Source: Actinacidiphila glaucinigra
GTDB lineage: Bacteria; Actinomycetota; Actinomycetes; Streptomycetales; Streptomycetaceae
DNA: 64,000 nucleotides
Reading direction: 5' to 3'
Assembly: GCF_900188405.1 (NCBI RefSeq)
Contig: NZ_FZOF01000007.1
Coordinates: forward strand, 397,211 to 461,210
Shown here: one piece after another, positions 43,948-52,223 of the stretch
How the letters are laid out: each line of letters starts with the position of its first letter
Numbering within the stretch: position 1 is the first letter of the stretch
Translations under genes and position numbers: made by a program
The notes under the pieces: generated by a model
Told to the model about the DNA's origin: nothing
Databases searched by the model: none
Seen by the model: only the letters and a program-made list of their open reading frames with translations

Positions 43948-44879
43948 TTGTTCAGGGCGTCGGCGAGTGCGTCGACGTTGTCGTTCATCCACGTCAGGTA
44001 GTCCTTGCCCGCGGGCAGCGTCTCGGTGACGGGCACCACGGGCACACCGGCCGCGTCGGCCGCCGACTTGACCTTCTCCGTCTGGGCGCCGGAGGTCTGC
44101 TCGTTGTAGACCAGGGCCTTGACCTTCCGGTCGGAGAAGAGGTCCAGGGTGGCCTGGAGGACCTTGGCGGACACGTCGTCGCCCTCCTCGACGGCCTCGC
44201 TGAACTCCTCGGGTGTGCGGTTGGCCAGGCCGGACGCTTCGAGCAGGTACAGCGGCACCGGCTCGGTGATCGCCACGCCCTCGCCCGCGTGCGCGGACTT
44301 GAGGGAAGCCTCCTTGTCCTGCAGCGCGGTGAGGCTCTTCTTGAAGGCCGCCGCGTTTCCGGCGAAGGTGCCGGCGTTGTCCGGGTCCGCCTTGCCCAGG
44401 GCATCGGCGATACGGTCGGCGACCTTGCCCATCGAGGGGAAGTCGTACCAGACGTGCTCGTTGAGTTCCCCGCCGGCCGGGGCGGTCCGGCCCGAGACCT
44501 CGACGGCGTTGACGACCTCCGGGGAGGCGTTGCCGCTCCCCAGCATCCGGTCGACGAAGTCGTCGTACCCGCCGCCGTTCTCCACCACGACCTTCGCCTT
44601 GGAGAGGGCGAGCTGGTTGCGGGTGCCGGCCTCGTATGAGTGCGGGTCCTGGGCGGGGTCGCTGATGATCGAGGTGACGTCGACCCGGTCGCCGCCTATG
44701 CGCTCGACGATGTCGCCGTAGACGTTCGTGGAGGCGACGACGGTGACCTTGGAAGCGGAAGCGGAAGCGGTGCTCCCGGCGCTCGCGGCCTCGTCGGATG
44801 AACCGCCGCAGCCGGCCAGCAGGCCGAGCGATGCGGCGCCGGCGAGCAGTCCGGCGAGACGGGAAGGGGTGCGGGACAT
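43944..44879 (-). CDS. znuA: Zinc/manganese-type solute-binding lipoprotein (ZnuA)
   Basis: A 311-residue lipoprotein with lipobox LLAGC near residue 24. Cluster A-I features are present: NVYGDIVERIGGDRVDVTSI, then DPHSYE (metal His), NEHVWYDFP (second metal His), a shortened His-loop and VYNEQTSGAQTEKV. I do not see the long His-rich loop of typical ZnuA, so manganese or another metal is not excluded. GGAGG is followed by ATG 44879. A Zur-like element lies about 80 bases upstream. First gene of the ABC operon. Confidence 0.85.
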   Translation of the reverse strand: MSRTPSRLAGLLAGAASLGLLAGCGGSSDEAASAGSTASASASKVTVVASTNVYGDIVERIGGDRVDVTSIISDPAQDPHSYEAGTRNQLALSKAKVVVENGGGYDDFVDRMLGSGNASPEVVNAVEVSGRTAPAGGELNEHVWYDFPSMGKVADRIADALGKADPDNAGTFAGNAAAFKKSLTALQDKEASLKSAHAGEGVAITEPVPLYLLEASGLANRTPEEFSEAVEEGDDVSAKVLQATLDLFSDRKVKALVYNEQTSGAQTEKVKSAADAAGVPVVPVTETLPAGKDYLTWMNDNVDALADALNK

Positions 44880-44956
44880 GGGGGAGCCTCCAAGGCCGTA
44901 AGGGGTGCACGGACGACGCGTGCGGCCGGGGGCCGTACGCACCCGCGCAGCTTAGA

Positions 44957-44971
44957 TGAAAATGAATACCA
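44957..44971. promoter_or_regulatory. Candidate Zur box upstream of the zinc operon
   Basis: TGAAAATGAATACCA shares the left half TGAAAAT and the spacer G of the Streptomyces Zur box TGAAAATGATTTTCA, but the right half is a poor match (AATACCA). It is about 80 bases before the znuA-like start and upstream of the next gene on the other strand. Confidence 0.4.
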
Positions 44972-45018
44972 GTTTCGACATGGGGTGGGCAAGGGACCCC
45001 CGCGGGACCGTTCACCGC

Positions 45019-45519
45019 ATGCGCCCGGATACTGCTGGGGTGCTGTTGACGCTGATCGACGAGGTGGCGGACGAGCCCCTGGGGTGGTTGAGCGCGGCCG
45101 AGGAGGACCGGGGTGCGCTGTCCGTCGCCGAGGTGGTGGCGGCCTTCGAGCGGACTGCTGCCGCCATCCGGCAGCGCATTCGCGAACGGGCCTTTTCCGG
45201 GGTCGCGACGTTCTATGTGTGGCACGACGAACAAGCCGGGCAGCTTCGGTGCTCGACCGGTTCCGTTTCCCCGGACGCGTTGCCGTTCGGTGCTGCCTAC
45301 GCGGCTTCCGGCCGCCTCGCCCCGATCGTCGAGAGATTTCTGGCCGACGGCGAGCCGGGCCGCGTCGCCTGGTCGGACCTGGACGACGTGCGGAGCCTCT
45401 CGGGGCAGGCCGAGCCGGAGGTCGCGCCCCTCGATGTCTGGGTCAGCGGTGTCGGAGCCTCAAGCCGGCCGCTCCCGCCCGGGGCCGACGGCGGTCGGCG
45501 AGCCCGTGGCTCCGGGTGA
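45019..45519 (+). CDS. Hypothetical protein
   Basis: A 166-residue soluble protein, no family recognised. It is divergent from the znuA-like gene and its upstream bases carry the candidate Zur site, which could regulate both directions. Visible features are GVLLTLIDEVADEPLGWLS, a helical AFERTAAAIRQRIRERAF and a compact FYVWHDEQAGQLRCS strand pair. The C-terminus is Gly/Arg-rich and may be loose. The start at ATG 45019 lacks a ribosome binding site; an ATG at 44956 is in frame. Confidence 0.5.
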   Translation: MRPDTAGVLLTLIDEVADEPLGWLSAAEEDRGALSVAEVVAAFERTAAAIRQRIRERAFSGVATFYVWHDEQAGQLRCSTGSVSPDALPFGAAYAASGRLAPIVERFLADGEPGRVAWSDLDDVRSLSGQAEPEVAPLDVWVSGVGASSRPLPPGADGGRRARGSG

Positions 45520-45642
45520 CTGGCTTCGATGCGAAAACGGGTATATGTCGGTAAGTGTCATGCTCACCGGGTGGTGACCTCTTCGCTGGCAACCGGCACC
45601 CGGCGGCTCGTGCACCTGCGAGGCGCCACGGAAGGAGCCCAG

Positions 45643-45945
45643 ATGACGAGCGCAAGCCCGCACAGCCCGCACGACCAGCACACGCACACCCACGGCGAAG
45701 GCTGCGGCCACGTGTCCGTGCCGCACGGGGACCACACCGACTACGCCCACGACGGGCACATCCACCGCACCCACGACGGCCACGTCGACGAGTGCGTCGC
45801 GCCGGCCCACGCGGTTCACGAGGACCACGCGCACCGGCACGCGGAGGGTTGCGGCCACGTCTCCGTGCCGCACGGCGATCACAACGACTACATCCACGAC
45901 GGGCACCGTCACGCGGCCCACCAGGGGCACTGGGACGACCATTGA
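45643..45945 (+). CDS. His-rich repeat protein, probable metal-binding
   Basis: A 100-residue protein with about 28 His. Two tandem copies of GCGHVSVPHGDHxDYxHDGHxH lie near residues 20-45 and 70-95, separated by a segment ending DECVAPAH. HTHTHGEGC and HRHAEGC supply further His/Cys. It has no signal peptide, so it may be a cytosolic zinc or nickel store or chaperone. AAGGAG precedes ATG 45643. It lies 760 bases from the znuA-like start, in the metal region. Confidence 0.78.
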   Translation: MTSASPHSPHDQHTHTHGEGCGHVSVPHGDHTDYAHDGHIHRTHDGHVDECVAPAHAVHEDHAHRHAEGCGHVSVPHGDHNDYIHDGHRHAAHQGHWDDH

Positions 45946-45970
45946 CGGCCGTGGTGCCGCGGGAGCGGCT

Positions 45971-46014
45971 CCGGGCCGGCGCCAGGCCGGAAGTCAGGCC
46001 TGACGCCGGCCCGG
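45971..46014. terminator. 18-bp stem (one mismatch) overlapping a stop codon
   Basis: CCGGGCCGGCGCCAGGCC pairs with GGCCTGACGCCGGCCCGG with one mismatch around eight loop bases. The right part lies over the last codons of the convergent minus-strand gene (stop at 45994-45996), so that transcript ends inside its own terminator. Confidence 0.7.
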
Positions 46015-46842
46015 GCTCCGCAGCGCCTCGTCGATGTTGGCCCGGTACGTGCGCAGTGCGCGCAGGCCGGCGGCGTAGTGGCCGCGGTGGCGTGAGATGT
46101 CCGCGGCCTGCTTCTCCGCCTGTACGGCGTGCCAGAGTTCGGCCGTGTGATGGCGGCGCTTGCAGGCGACGTCAGCGACGGCCGTGCCCCGTTCCCGCTC
46201 TGTGTGGCGGGTGTTGCCGTCGCTGCCACGGTGCCAGGCGCTGTCCACGTACGCCGCGACGGGGTCCGGATAGCGGGTGAATCCCTCCGCGCCCATACAG
46301 CGGGACCATGCGTCCCAGGCTGCCCGCAGGCGCGGGTCGCGCCTGACCGCCTTGTCCACCTCGACCGTTCGCCGGGCCGCGTAGAGCCAGTCCGAACTGA
46401 AGTCGATGCCGCGCCCCAGTCGCCGGCCCGCCTCGGAGTTGCAGTCGGGCCAGTCCGCGTATTCGGCGTCGGTCATGCGGCGGCCCTTGGACCGGGCGGC
46501 CGCTGCCGGGTCCCAGCCGTAGCCCCAGCGGCGGGCGTCGTCCGGATCGAGGACGCCGTAGTCGGTGGTGACGGCTACCCCCACGACAGGGTCGTGGGGG
46601 TAGCGCGGATCGAGAGGGAAGTCCGGGTGGCCGCGGTCCGCCATGCACTGCCGCACGAGCAATGCCGATGCCCGCTGGGATCGCTGGTAGTCCCGCGGTG
46701 TGAAGCTGTAGCGGTCGAAGGGAAGGGGGCCGAGGTCCGACGCCGTACGGACGACCTCCAAAGGCTCCGGGCCGGAGGCGCAGATCGCCGCCAGCACCGC
46801 CACCCCGGCCGTGACGCCCAGCCGCCACCCCCACCTCACCAT
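45994..46842 (-). CDS. Secreted protein of unknown function
   Basis: A 282-residue protein with an N-terminal hydrophobic segment (residues 6-22, ending ICAS; not a clean lipobox). The mature part has conserved-looking Cys in VRQCMADRGHPDFPL, DCNSEAG, RCMGAEG and VACKRRH, plausibly two disulfides. No family recognised. Arg/Trp content is high. The stop lies inside the terminator stem above. No regulatory feature seen; its start GTG or ATG at 46842 has weak upstream signal. Confidence 0.6.
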   Translation of the reverse strand: MVRWGWRLGVTAGVAVLAAICASGPEPLEVVRTASDLGPLPFDRYSFTPRDYQRSQRASALLVRQCMADRGHPDFPLDPRYPHDPVVGVAVTTDYGVLDPDDARRWGYGWDPAAAARSKGRRMTDAEYADWPDCNSEAGRRLGRGIDFSSDWLYAARRTVEVDKAVRRDPRLRAAWDAWSRCMGAEGFTRYPDPVAAYVDSAWHRGSDGNTRHTERERGTAVADVACKRRHHTAELWHAVQAEKQAADISRHRGHYAAGLRALRTYRANIDEALRSPGRRQA

Positions 46843-46971
46843 GACCCGGGATGCTAGCGGGTGGCATGTACGCGGTCGGCCGCGGGCTGCCCCGGTGGCC
46901 GAAGTGCCGCTGACGTGGCCGACCTTGGGGGCTGGGCGGGCCGCTGCGCCGGAGACCCCCGTTCGCCCCGG

Positions 46972-47595
46972 CTACCGTGCGGCGGGCGGGGGCGGCGGCG
47001 GGGGTGCCCAGGTCCGCAGGTGGTCGACGGTCACCGTGAGTGCGGTCCGCAGTGGGGCCGTGGAGCCGGTGATCCGGCCCATCATGGCTCCGCCCTGGAC
47101 GGCGGCGAGGACCGCTGTGGCGAGTTCGTCCACGTCGGCGTCCTCGCGGAGCAGCCCGTCGGCCCGCATCGCCGTCAGCCCCTTGGTGAGGGCGGCGTGC
47201 CAGCGTTCGAGGTGGTCGGCGAGCAGTTCCCGGACACCGGGAACGGTCTGCGGCGACTGCCCGCTGAGGGCTGTCAGCGTGCAGTAGCCGTCGCCGTCGC
47301 CGGGGGCGTTGAGCCGGAGGATGAGCTCCTGCCACTGCTCCCAGGCCTCCCAGCTGTCGAGCCCGTCGAGGAGTGGGCGCTGCTGCTCCAGGACGCGCTG
47401 TGAGCAGTCCTCGGCGACGGCGAGCAGGAGCTGGGTCTTGCCCTCGGGGAAGTAGTGGAACAGCTGGCTCTTGCTCGTGCCGGTGGCGGCGCGGATGCCG
47501 TCGAGACAGGTCTCGGCCGCGCCTTTGACCGCGACGAGCTGTGCGGCGCCCGCGATGATGCGCGCCTTGGTCGCCGCACCCTTCTTCGTCAGCAT
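46972..47595 (-). CDS. TetR family regulator of the epoxide-detox operon
   Basis: A 207-residue TetR protein. The helix-turn-helix reads ARIIAGAAQLVAVKGAAETC then LDGIRAATGTSKSQLFHYFP. The C-terminal ligand domain ends in a Pro-rich tail. The ATG at 47595 has no strong ribosome binding site; a longer frame exists upstream but lacks one. Three TGGAC-N6-GTCCA sites lie within 120 bases upstream, between this gene and the divergent NTF2-like gene at 47779, so it probably regulates itself and that operon. Confidence 0.85.
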   Translation of the reverse strand: MLTKKGAATKARIIAGAAQLVAVKGAAETCLDGIRAATGTSKSQLFHYFPEGKTQLLLAVAEDCSQRVLEQQRPLLDGLDSWEAWEQWQELILRLNAPGDGDGYCTLTALSGQSPQTVPGVRELLADHLERWHAALTKGLTAMRADGLLREDADVDELATAVLAAVQGGAMMGRITGSTAPLRTALTVTVDHLRTWAPPPPPPPAAR

Positions 47596-47613
47596 GGCGC
47601 CACTATAAGTGAC

Positions 47614-47713
47614 TGGACTTCCCGGTCCAGAGGGTGCTCCCCAGTTCTGGACTTGCGGGTCCAATTTCCCCCGTCCATGCTGGCGGCTGTCAGGAGATGG
47701 ACCCAACGGTCCA
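47614..47713. promoter_or_regulatory. Three operator sites TGGAC-N6-GTCCA
   Basis: Sites at 47614-47629, 47648-47663 and 47698-47713 all have the format TGGAC, six bases, GTCCA. Centres are 34 and 50 bases apart. They fill the space between the TetR gene and the NTF2-like gene. Confidence 0.75.
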
Positions 47714-47778
47714 GTCTGCTCCCCTGCCCTCATGGCCGCGCCCGCCCCGGCGCGCGAGGCCGGAAAGCGAGTGAATCC

Positions 47779-48153
47779 ATGCCGGTCGACAACGACGCTC
47801 TGGTCCGCGCATTCGTCGAGGCGTTCAACGCCAAGGACACCGACCGTCTGCTGCCCTTCCTCCACGCCGACGTCGTCTTCCGCAACTACGGCGACGACGA
47901 GATCCGCGGCCGGGACGCCCTGCTGGAGATGTGGCGGAACGTCTTCCGCACCTTCGAGCGGGTCGAGTTCGAGACGGTCCACCAGGCCGTCAACGGTGAC
48001 GTCGTCATAGCCGAGCAGGTCCACGGCCTCGCCCTCCCGGGCGGTCCACTGGCCCCGGTGATGAACATGGCGGTCTACGAGATCCACGACGGCCGGATTG
48101 CCGCGTGGCGCGACTACACCAACCCCGTCCACGCCCGCACGCTCCTGAGCTGA
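47779..48153 (+). CDS. NTF2-like protein, limonene-epoxide-hydrolase type
   Basis: A 124-residue NTF2-fold protein. VRAFVEAFNAKDTDRLLPFL starts the cone, and NYGDDEIRGRDALLEMW and later DYTNP line the pocket, resembling limonene-1,2-epoxide hydrolase and its relatives. It is the first of three genes that end with an alpha/beta-hydrolase epoxide hydrolase, so epoxide or unsaturated-compound detoxification is likely. Start ATG 47779 has weak GAGTGAATCC upstream. Confidence 0.78.
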   Translation: MPVDNDALVRAFVEAFNAKDTDRLLPFLHADVVFRNYGDDEIRGRDALLEMWRNVFRTFERVEFETVHQAVNGDVVIAEQVHGLALPGGPLAPVMNMAVYEIHDGRIAAWRDYTNPVHARTLLS

Positions 48154-48243
48154 ACCGGGCGCCCGTGCCCCGCCGGTCCCCGAGTCCGTCCGGCCCCGTC
48201 GCCGGTGGCCGGGCGTCCATCCCGCCCCGTAAGGAGAACCACG

Positions 48244-48702
48244 ATGAACGACGTCGAGCGCCTGACCGCGATCGAGGAACTGCGCCGCCTGATGGCGCGG
48301 TACGTCCGCTACGCCGACCAGAAGCGGTGGCAGGACCTGGCGGGCCTGTTCACCCCCGACGGCAGTTTCACCCCTCACAAGCCCGACGGTTCGGTGTGGC
48401 TGCGGATGAACGGCCGTGCGGACATCGCCGCCACGGTCGGTGCGAGCAGCGGCCCCGACGACGTCCTGGTCCACCACCTCTTCTCCGACGAGATCGACGT
48501 CGAGTCGGCGACCGGCGCCCGCGGCACCTGGTCGATGGAGGACATCATCACCCGGCCCGAGGACGCCGAGGTCAACCCGGACTTCCCGTTCAGGGGCATG
48601 CACGGCTACGGCCACTACCACGCCCGTTTCGTCAGGACCGGCGGCGCCTGGTACATCGCCGAGCTCGAACAGACCCGGCTGCGGCTGGACTTCGCCTACT
48701 GA
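48244..48702 (+). CDS. NTF2-like (SnoaL-type) protein
   Basis: A 152-residue NTF2-fold protein with AIEELRRLMARYVRYADQK and GLFTPDGSFTPHKPDGSVW, then a His pair in VHHLFS and HGYGHYHARFVRTGG. This matches SnoaL_4-like proteins, which catalyse dehydration, cyclisation or hydrolysis depending on the member. AAGGAGAACCACG precedes ATG 48244. It is between the NTF2-like gene and the epoxide hydrolase, probably cotranscribed. Confidence 0.8.
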   Translation: MNDVERLTAIEELRRLMARYVRYADQKRWQDLAGLFTPDGSFTPHKPDGSVWLRMNGRADIAATVGASSGPDDVLVHHLFSDEIDVESATGARGTWSMEDIITRPEDAEVNPDFPFRGMHGYGHYHARFVRTGGAWYIAELEQTRLRLDFAY

Positions 48703-48761
48703 CGGTGCCCCCGTCGCACGGTACCCCCCACCTTCCCCCCTCGCGAGAAAGCAGTGCACCC

Positions 48762-49997
48762 ATGGCCGACAAGCACACGTCTCCGTCGCCGGAACGCTTC
48801 ACCATCGACGTCGCGCAGGACGTCCTGGACGACCTCACGGACCGCCTGAGGAAGACGCGCTTCTTCGACGACCTGGACAACGAGGAGGAGTACTACGGTG
48901 TGAGCACCGCCTACCTCAAGCCGCTGGTCGAGTACTGGGCCGACGGCTTCGACTGGCGCGCGGCCGAGAAGCGGCTCAACGTCCACGAGCAGTTCACGGT
49001 GGAGATCGACGGTACGCCCGTCCACTTCGTCCGCAAGCCCGGCAAGGGCCCGAACCCCACCCCGCTGCTGGTCCTGCACGGCTGGCCGTGGCCCGGTGAG
49101 TTCAGCCACCCGCTCCTCGACCCCCTGGCGGACCCCGCCGCCCACGGCGGCGACCCGGCCGACGCCTTCGACGTGATCATGCCGACCCTGCCGGGCTTCG
49201 CGTGGTCCACCCCCCTCACGCGGGGCGACCTCAACTACTGGAAGATCGCCGACATCCTCCACACCCTCATGACCGAGGTGCTCGGCTACGAGAAGTACGG
49301 CTCCCTGGGCTCCGACTACGGCGCCCTGGTCACCAGCGCCCTCGGCCACAAGTACGCCGACAGCCTCATCGCCCTGCACTTCGGCCACGACCTGCCGCCG
49401 GGCCTCTTCCAGCACGACCGCTACTGGGACCTGACCATGGGGCAGCCCGTCCCCGCGGACGCCTCACCGCAACTGCGCGACGACATCATGAAGTTCCACT
49501 CCACCTACGCCTCCCACGTCGCCGTGCACATGCTGGACGCCTCGACGCTGACGCACGGTCTGAACGACTCCCCGATCGGCATGCTCGCCTGGCTGCTGCA
49601 GCGGTGGAAGAAGTGGAGCGACAAGAACGCCGACTTCGACGCCGTCTTCTCCCGCGACTTCGTCCTGACCCAGGCCACCGTCTTCTGGGTGACGCAGTCC
49701 ATCGGCACCTCGATCCGCATGTACCGCAACACGGTCCGCCACCCCTGGACGCCGTCGCACGACCGGCGGCCGGTGGTCGAGCCCCCGGCCGGCTTCACCT
49801 TCCTGCTCGGTGACGTCTACCCGCCCGGGGTCCGCACGGTCGAGGAGCGCATCGCCGCCTTCGTGCACGGCCCGTCGTACGACTCGTTCAACGTGGTCAA
49901 CGTCAATGCCCACCTGAAGGGCGGCCACTTCGGCCACTTCGAGAACCCCGAGGCCTTCGTCGGCGACGTCCGCGAGACCTTCCGCAAGGTGCGCTGA
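48762..49997 (+). CDS. Epoxide hydrolase (EHN-type alpha/beta hydrolase)
   Basis: A 411-residue enzyme. An N-terminal EHN domain of about 100 residues ends at FVRKPGKGPNPTPLLVLHGW. HGWPWP near residue 106 is the HGxP oxyanion motif. The nucleophile is Asp in LGSDYGALV near 184. Tyr residues that donate protons are in the cap region. The His is in GGHFGHFE near 387. EHN-type enzymes open epoxides to diols. Last gene of the NTF2/NTF2/EH operon. ATG 48762 follows GAGAAAG. Confidence 0.9.
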   Translation: MADKHTSPSPERFTIDVAQDVLDDLTDRLRKTRFFDDLDNEEEYYGVSTAYLKPLVEYWADGFDWRAAEKRLNVHEQFTVEIDGTPVHFVRKPGKGPNPTPLLVLHGWPWPGEFSHPLLDPLADPAAHGGDPADAFDVIMPTLPGFAWSTPLTRGDLNYWKIADILHTLMTEVLGYEKYGSLGSDYGALVTSALGHKYADSLIALHFGHDLPPGLFQHDRYWDLTMGQPVPADASPQLRDDIMKFHSTYASHVAVHMLDASTLTHGLNDSPIGMLAWLLQRWKKWSDKNADFDAVFSRDFVLTQATVFWVTQSIGTSIRMYRNTVRHPWTPSHDRRPVVEPPAGFTFLLGDVYPPGVRTVEERIAAFVHGPSYDSFNVVNVNAHLKGGHFGHFENPEAFVGDVRETFRKVR

Positions 49998-50055
49998 CCC
50001 CCGTCGCCCGACGCCGACGCCGACGGGCAGGCGCCCCGGCCGGCCTCCGGCCCGG

Positions 50056-50709
50056 TCAGGCGGCGGCCGGGGCGGCGGGCCCGGCGATCTCCAGCGCCTG
50101 ACGGCGCGCCCGCGCGTGCGCCTCCTCCAGCGAGGCGCGGTGCTGGGGGAGCAGGTGCCCGAGCGAGGGGACCGTGGGCGCGTAGGTCAGTTCGGGAGTG
50201 ATGGGACGGACGTCCAGGCCCATCAGCCGCGGATCGCCGAGGATGGTCTCCAGCGCCGGCATCAGGAAGTCCTTGCCGTGCTGGGGCGCCCCGGGGCCGT
50301 AGCCGCCGCCCCGGGCGGAGACGACGACGGCGGGGCGGCCCGCGCTCGGCGCCGGGCCGGGCAGCCCGATCGTCCTGCCGACGATCATGACGTGGTCCAG
50401 CCACGCCTTGAAGACCGAGGGCATCGCGTAGTTGTAGAGCGGCACGGCGAAGAGGTAGGCGCCGGCGCCGAGGAACTCCTCCACCAGCTCGTCCTGGAGC
50501 CGGGCCGCGGCCTTCTGCTCAGGGGTGTGCTCGTGGGCGGGGGTCGTACGGGACAGGATGCCGGCCGCGTCCAGGTGGCCGACGGGGTCGAGTGCGAGGT
50601 CGCGGCGGACGACGTCGCCGGACCAGGCGGCGGTGAAGGAGTCGGCGACCTTGCGGGAGACGGACGCGTCGCCGGAGGCGGAGGCGTCGATGCGCAGCAG
50701 GTAGGACAT
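50056..50709 (-). CDS. azoR: FMN-dependent NADH-azoreductase
   Basis: A 217-residue flavodoxin-like enzyme. SYLLRIDASASGDASVSRK near the start carries the phosphate-binding Ser-rich loop, and PLYNYAMPSVFKAWLDH near residue 90 is the AzoR signature. It reduces azo dyes and quinones using NADH and FMN. Convergent with the epoxide hydrolase and 65 bases downstream of the FrnE gene on the same strand. GAAAGAG precedes the ATG. Confidence 0.88.
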   Translation of the reverse strand: MSYLLRIDASASGDASVSRKVADSFTAAWSGDVVRRDLALDPVGHLDAAGILSRTTPAHEHTPEQKAAARLQDELVEEFLGAGAYLFAVPLYNYAMPSVFKAWLDHVMIVGRTIGLPGPAPSAGRPAVVVSARGGGYGPGAPQHGKDFLMPALETILGDPRLMGLDVRPITPELTYAPTVPSLGHLLPQHRASLEEAHARARRQALEIAGPAAPAAA

Positions 50710-50774
50710 GGTGGTGGCTCTTTCGCTTGCGTACGTGTGGTGACCGGGTGCCGGGCCCGGTGGGCCCGGGTCGG

Positions 50775-51500
50775 TCAGGGCGCGGGATGCGGGGGGACCA
50801 CGCAGCCGTCCGGTCCGCAGGCGGCCGCGGCCGTCCCGCCGAGGACCGGAAGGGGCCGGGGCTCCGGGTGGGCCGCTTCCCAGGCCCTGGTGATCGCGGC
50901 CAGCAGCTCCTCGGTGCCGACGGCGCCCGGTACGGCGTATGCGCCGTCCAGGGTGATGAAGGGCATCCCGCGCGCCCCGAGGCGCTCGGCCTCGCGCTGG
51001 TCGGCGGCCACCCGGGCCAGGTAACGCCGGTCGCGCAGCGCCTCCGCGGCCTCCTCGCCGTCGAGGCCGGCCTCGACGGCGAAGTCGAGGACCTGCTCGA
51101 TGGTCCACAGCTCGCGCCCCTGCCCGAAGTGGGCCCGGAACATCGCCGTCCACACCTCGCCGCCGCGCCCCTGGTCGGCGGCGAGGGCGAGCAACTCGTG
51201 GGCGTGGTCGGTCGGCCCCAGGGTCCGTTCCAGCGCGTGGAAGGGCTCCAGCCCCTCGGCCCGGGCGGCGCGCTCGATCGGCGTGAAGATCTGCTCGCCC
51301 CGTGCCTCGGAGATCCCGTGGCTGTCCAGCAGACGGCGCTGCGTGATGCCCGCGCGGGGCAGGTCGGGGTGGAGCTGGAAGGAACGGTGGACGATCCGAA
51401 CCTCGTCTGCGTGCTCGAACCGCTCCAGCGCCAGCCGCAGCCGGTTGTCGGTCAACGCGCAGTACGGACAGACGATGTCGGACCAGAAGTCGATCTGCAT
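50775..51500 (-). CDS. FrnE/DsbA-family dithiol oxidoreductase
   Basis: A 241-residue thioredoxin-fold protein with CPYC at residues 11-14, near MQIDFWSDIVCPYC. A helical insertion follows, then ARGMPFITLDGAYAVPGA (cis-Pro region). A C-terminal Cys pair (AACGPDGC) resembles FrnE, where extra cysteines aid disulfide chemistry. No signal peptide, so it acts in the cytosol. Next to azoR and divergent from HxlR, it likely serves thiol or disulfide-stress defence. GGGAGAGG precedes ATG 51500; an in-frame start 14 codons earlier lies in the promoter. Confidence 0.87.
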   Translation of the reverse strand: MQIDFWSDIVCPYCALTDNRLRLALERFEHADEVRIVHRSFQLHPDLPRAGITQRRLLDSHGISEARGEQIFTPIERAARAEGLEPFHALERTLGPTDHAHELLALAADQGRGGEVWTAMFRAHFGQGRELWTIEQVLDFAVEAGLDGEEAAEALRDRRYLARVAADQREAERLGARGMPFITLDGAYAVPGAVGTEELLAAITRAWEAAHPEPRPLPVLGGTAAAACGPDGCVVPPHPAP

Positions 51501-51536
51501 GGTGGGCCTCTCCCGAAACTCACTTTCTGTTCGTAG

Positions 51537-51557
51537 CCTCACTCTGCATTAGTGTGA
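51537..51557. promoter_or_regulatory. CTCAC-N11-GTGAG element between FrnE and HxlR genes
   Basis: Five-base perfect arms 11 apart. CTCACT(T)TCTG also occurs as a close direct repeat 25 bases to the left. This divergent space is the natural operator for the HxlR protein. Confidence 0.45.
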
Positions 51558-51580
51558 GAAGCGATACAAAAGGCACATTG

Positions 51581-52045
51581 ATGTGCGTGGGTCACGGCAG
51601 GGAGGCGGCGGACGTGGGCGGCGGCAGCGGGATGCGGCAGGGACGCACGAACGTGAGGGCGAGCGTGCGGCGCGTACCCGGTCCGTGCGCGCGGTGGGGC
51701 GACGGCGACGCGGACTTCATCCGCGAGATCCTCGACCTGGTCGGCGACAAGTGGAGCGTGCTGATCATCGGCACCCTCTCCGACGGGCCCGTGCGCTACT
51801 CCGACCTCGCGCAGGCCATCCCCGGCATCTCCCAGCGGATGCTCACCCTCACCCTCAAGCAGCTCCAGCGCAGCGGCCTGATCGACCGCACCGCCCACGC
51901 CGAGGTCCCGCCGCGCGTCGAGTACTCCCTGACCGCGCTTGGCGGCTCCCTGCTGTCCACCGTGCTGGAACTGGCCTCGTGGTCGGCGGAGCGGCACGCG
52001 GAGATCCGCCGCCACCAGGAGACCTACGACGCGGGCACCGTCTAG
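51581..52045 (+). CDS. HxlR family regulator
   Basis: A 154-residue winged-helix protein. The domain reads FIREILDLVGDKWSVLIIGTL, then YSDLAQAIPGISQRMLTLTLKQ and wing VPPRVEYSLTALGGSLL. A single Cys sits just before it (PGPCARWG); in HxlR sensors such as HypR/YodB an N-terminal Cys is the redox or electrophile switch. This fits control of the divergent FrnE and azoR genes. ATG 51581 has AAAAGG upstream; GTG 51554 is also in frame. Confidence 0.87.
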   Translation: MCVGHGREAADVGGGSGMRQGRTNVRASVRRVPGPCARWGDGDADFIREILDLVGDKWSVLIIGTLSDGPVRYSDLAQAIPGISQRMLTLTLKQLQRSGLIDRTAHAEVPPRVEYSLTALGGSLLSTVLELASWSAERHAEIRRHQETYDAGTV

Positions 52046-52223
52046 GAGTTGGCGGAGCGGAGCTTCGCCGTGTTCCGCACGCGGGCCGTCGGCAACCGTC
52101 TCGACCGGGGGCCACGTCGCAGGGGGTTGCCGACGCTGATCGCCAGGACTTTTTGAGCGCGTTCAAATATGCTGTCCCCGGGGTGCGAGGGCCGAGGTGG
52201 CGGATCGCGTGGGGAGGGCCGGC

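Noticed and set aside
45535..45565. AAAACGGGTATATGTCG upstream of the His-rich gene as a second Zur box
   Set aside because: Only one half resembles TGAAAAC; the other half does not match. Left as a weak hint and not called.
49998..50030. CCCGTCG/CGACGGG stem between epoxide hydrolase and azoR stops
   Set aside because: Seven-base stem with a 14-base loop in a low-complexity GACGCC tract; too weak to call a terminator.
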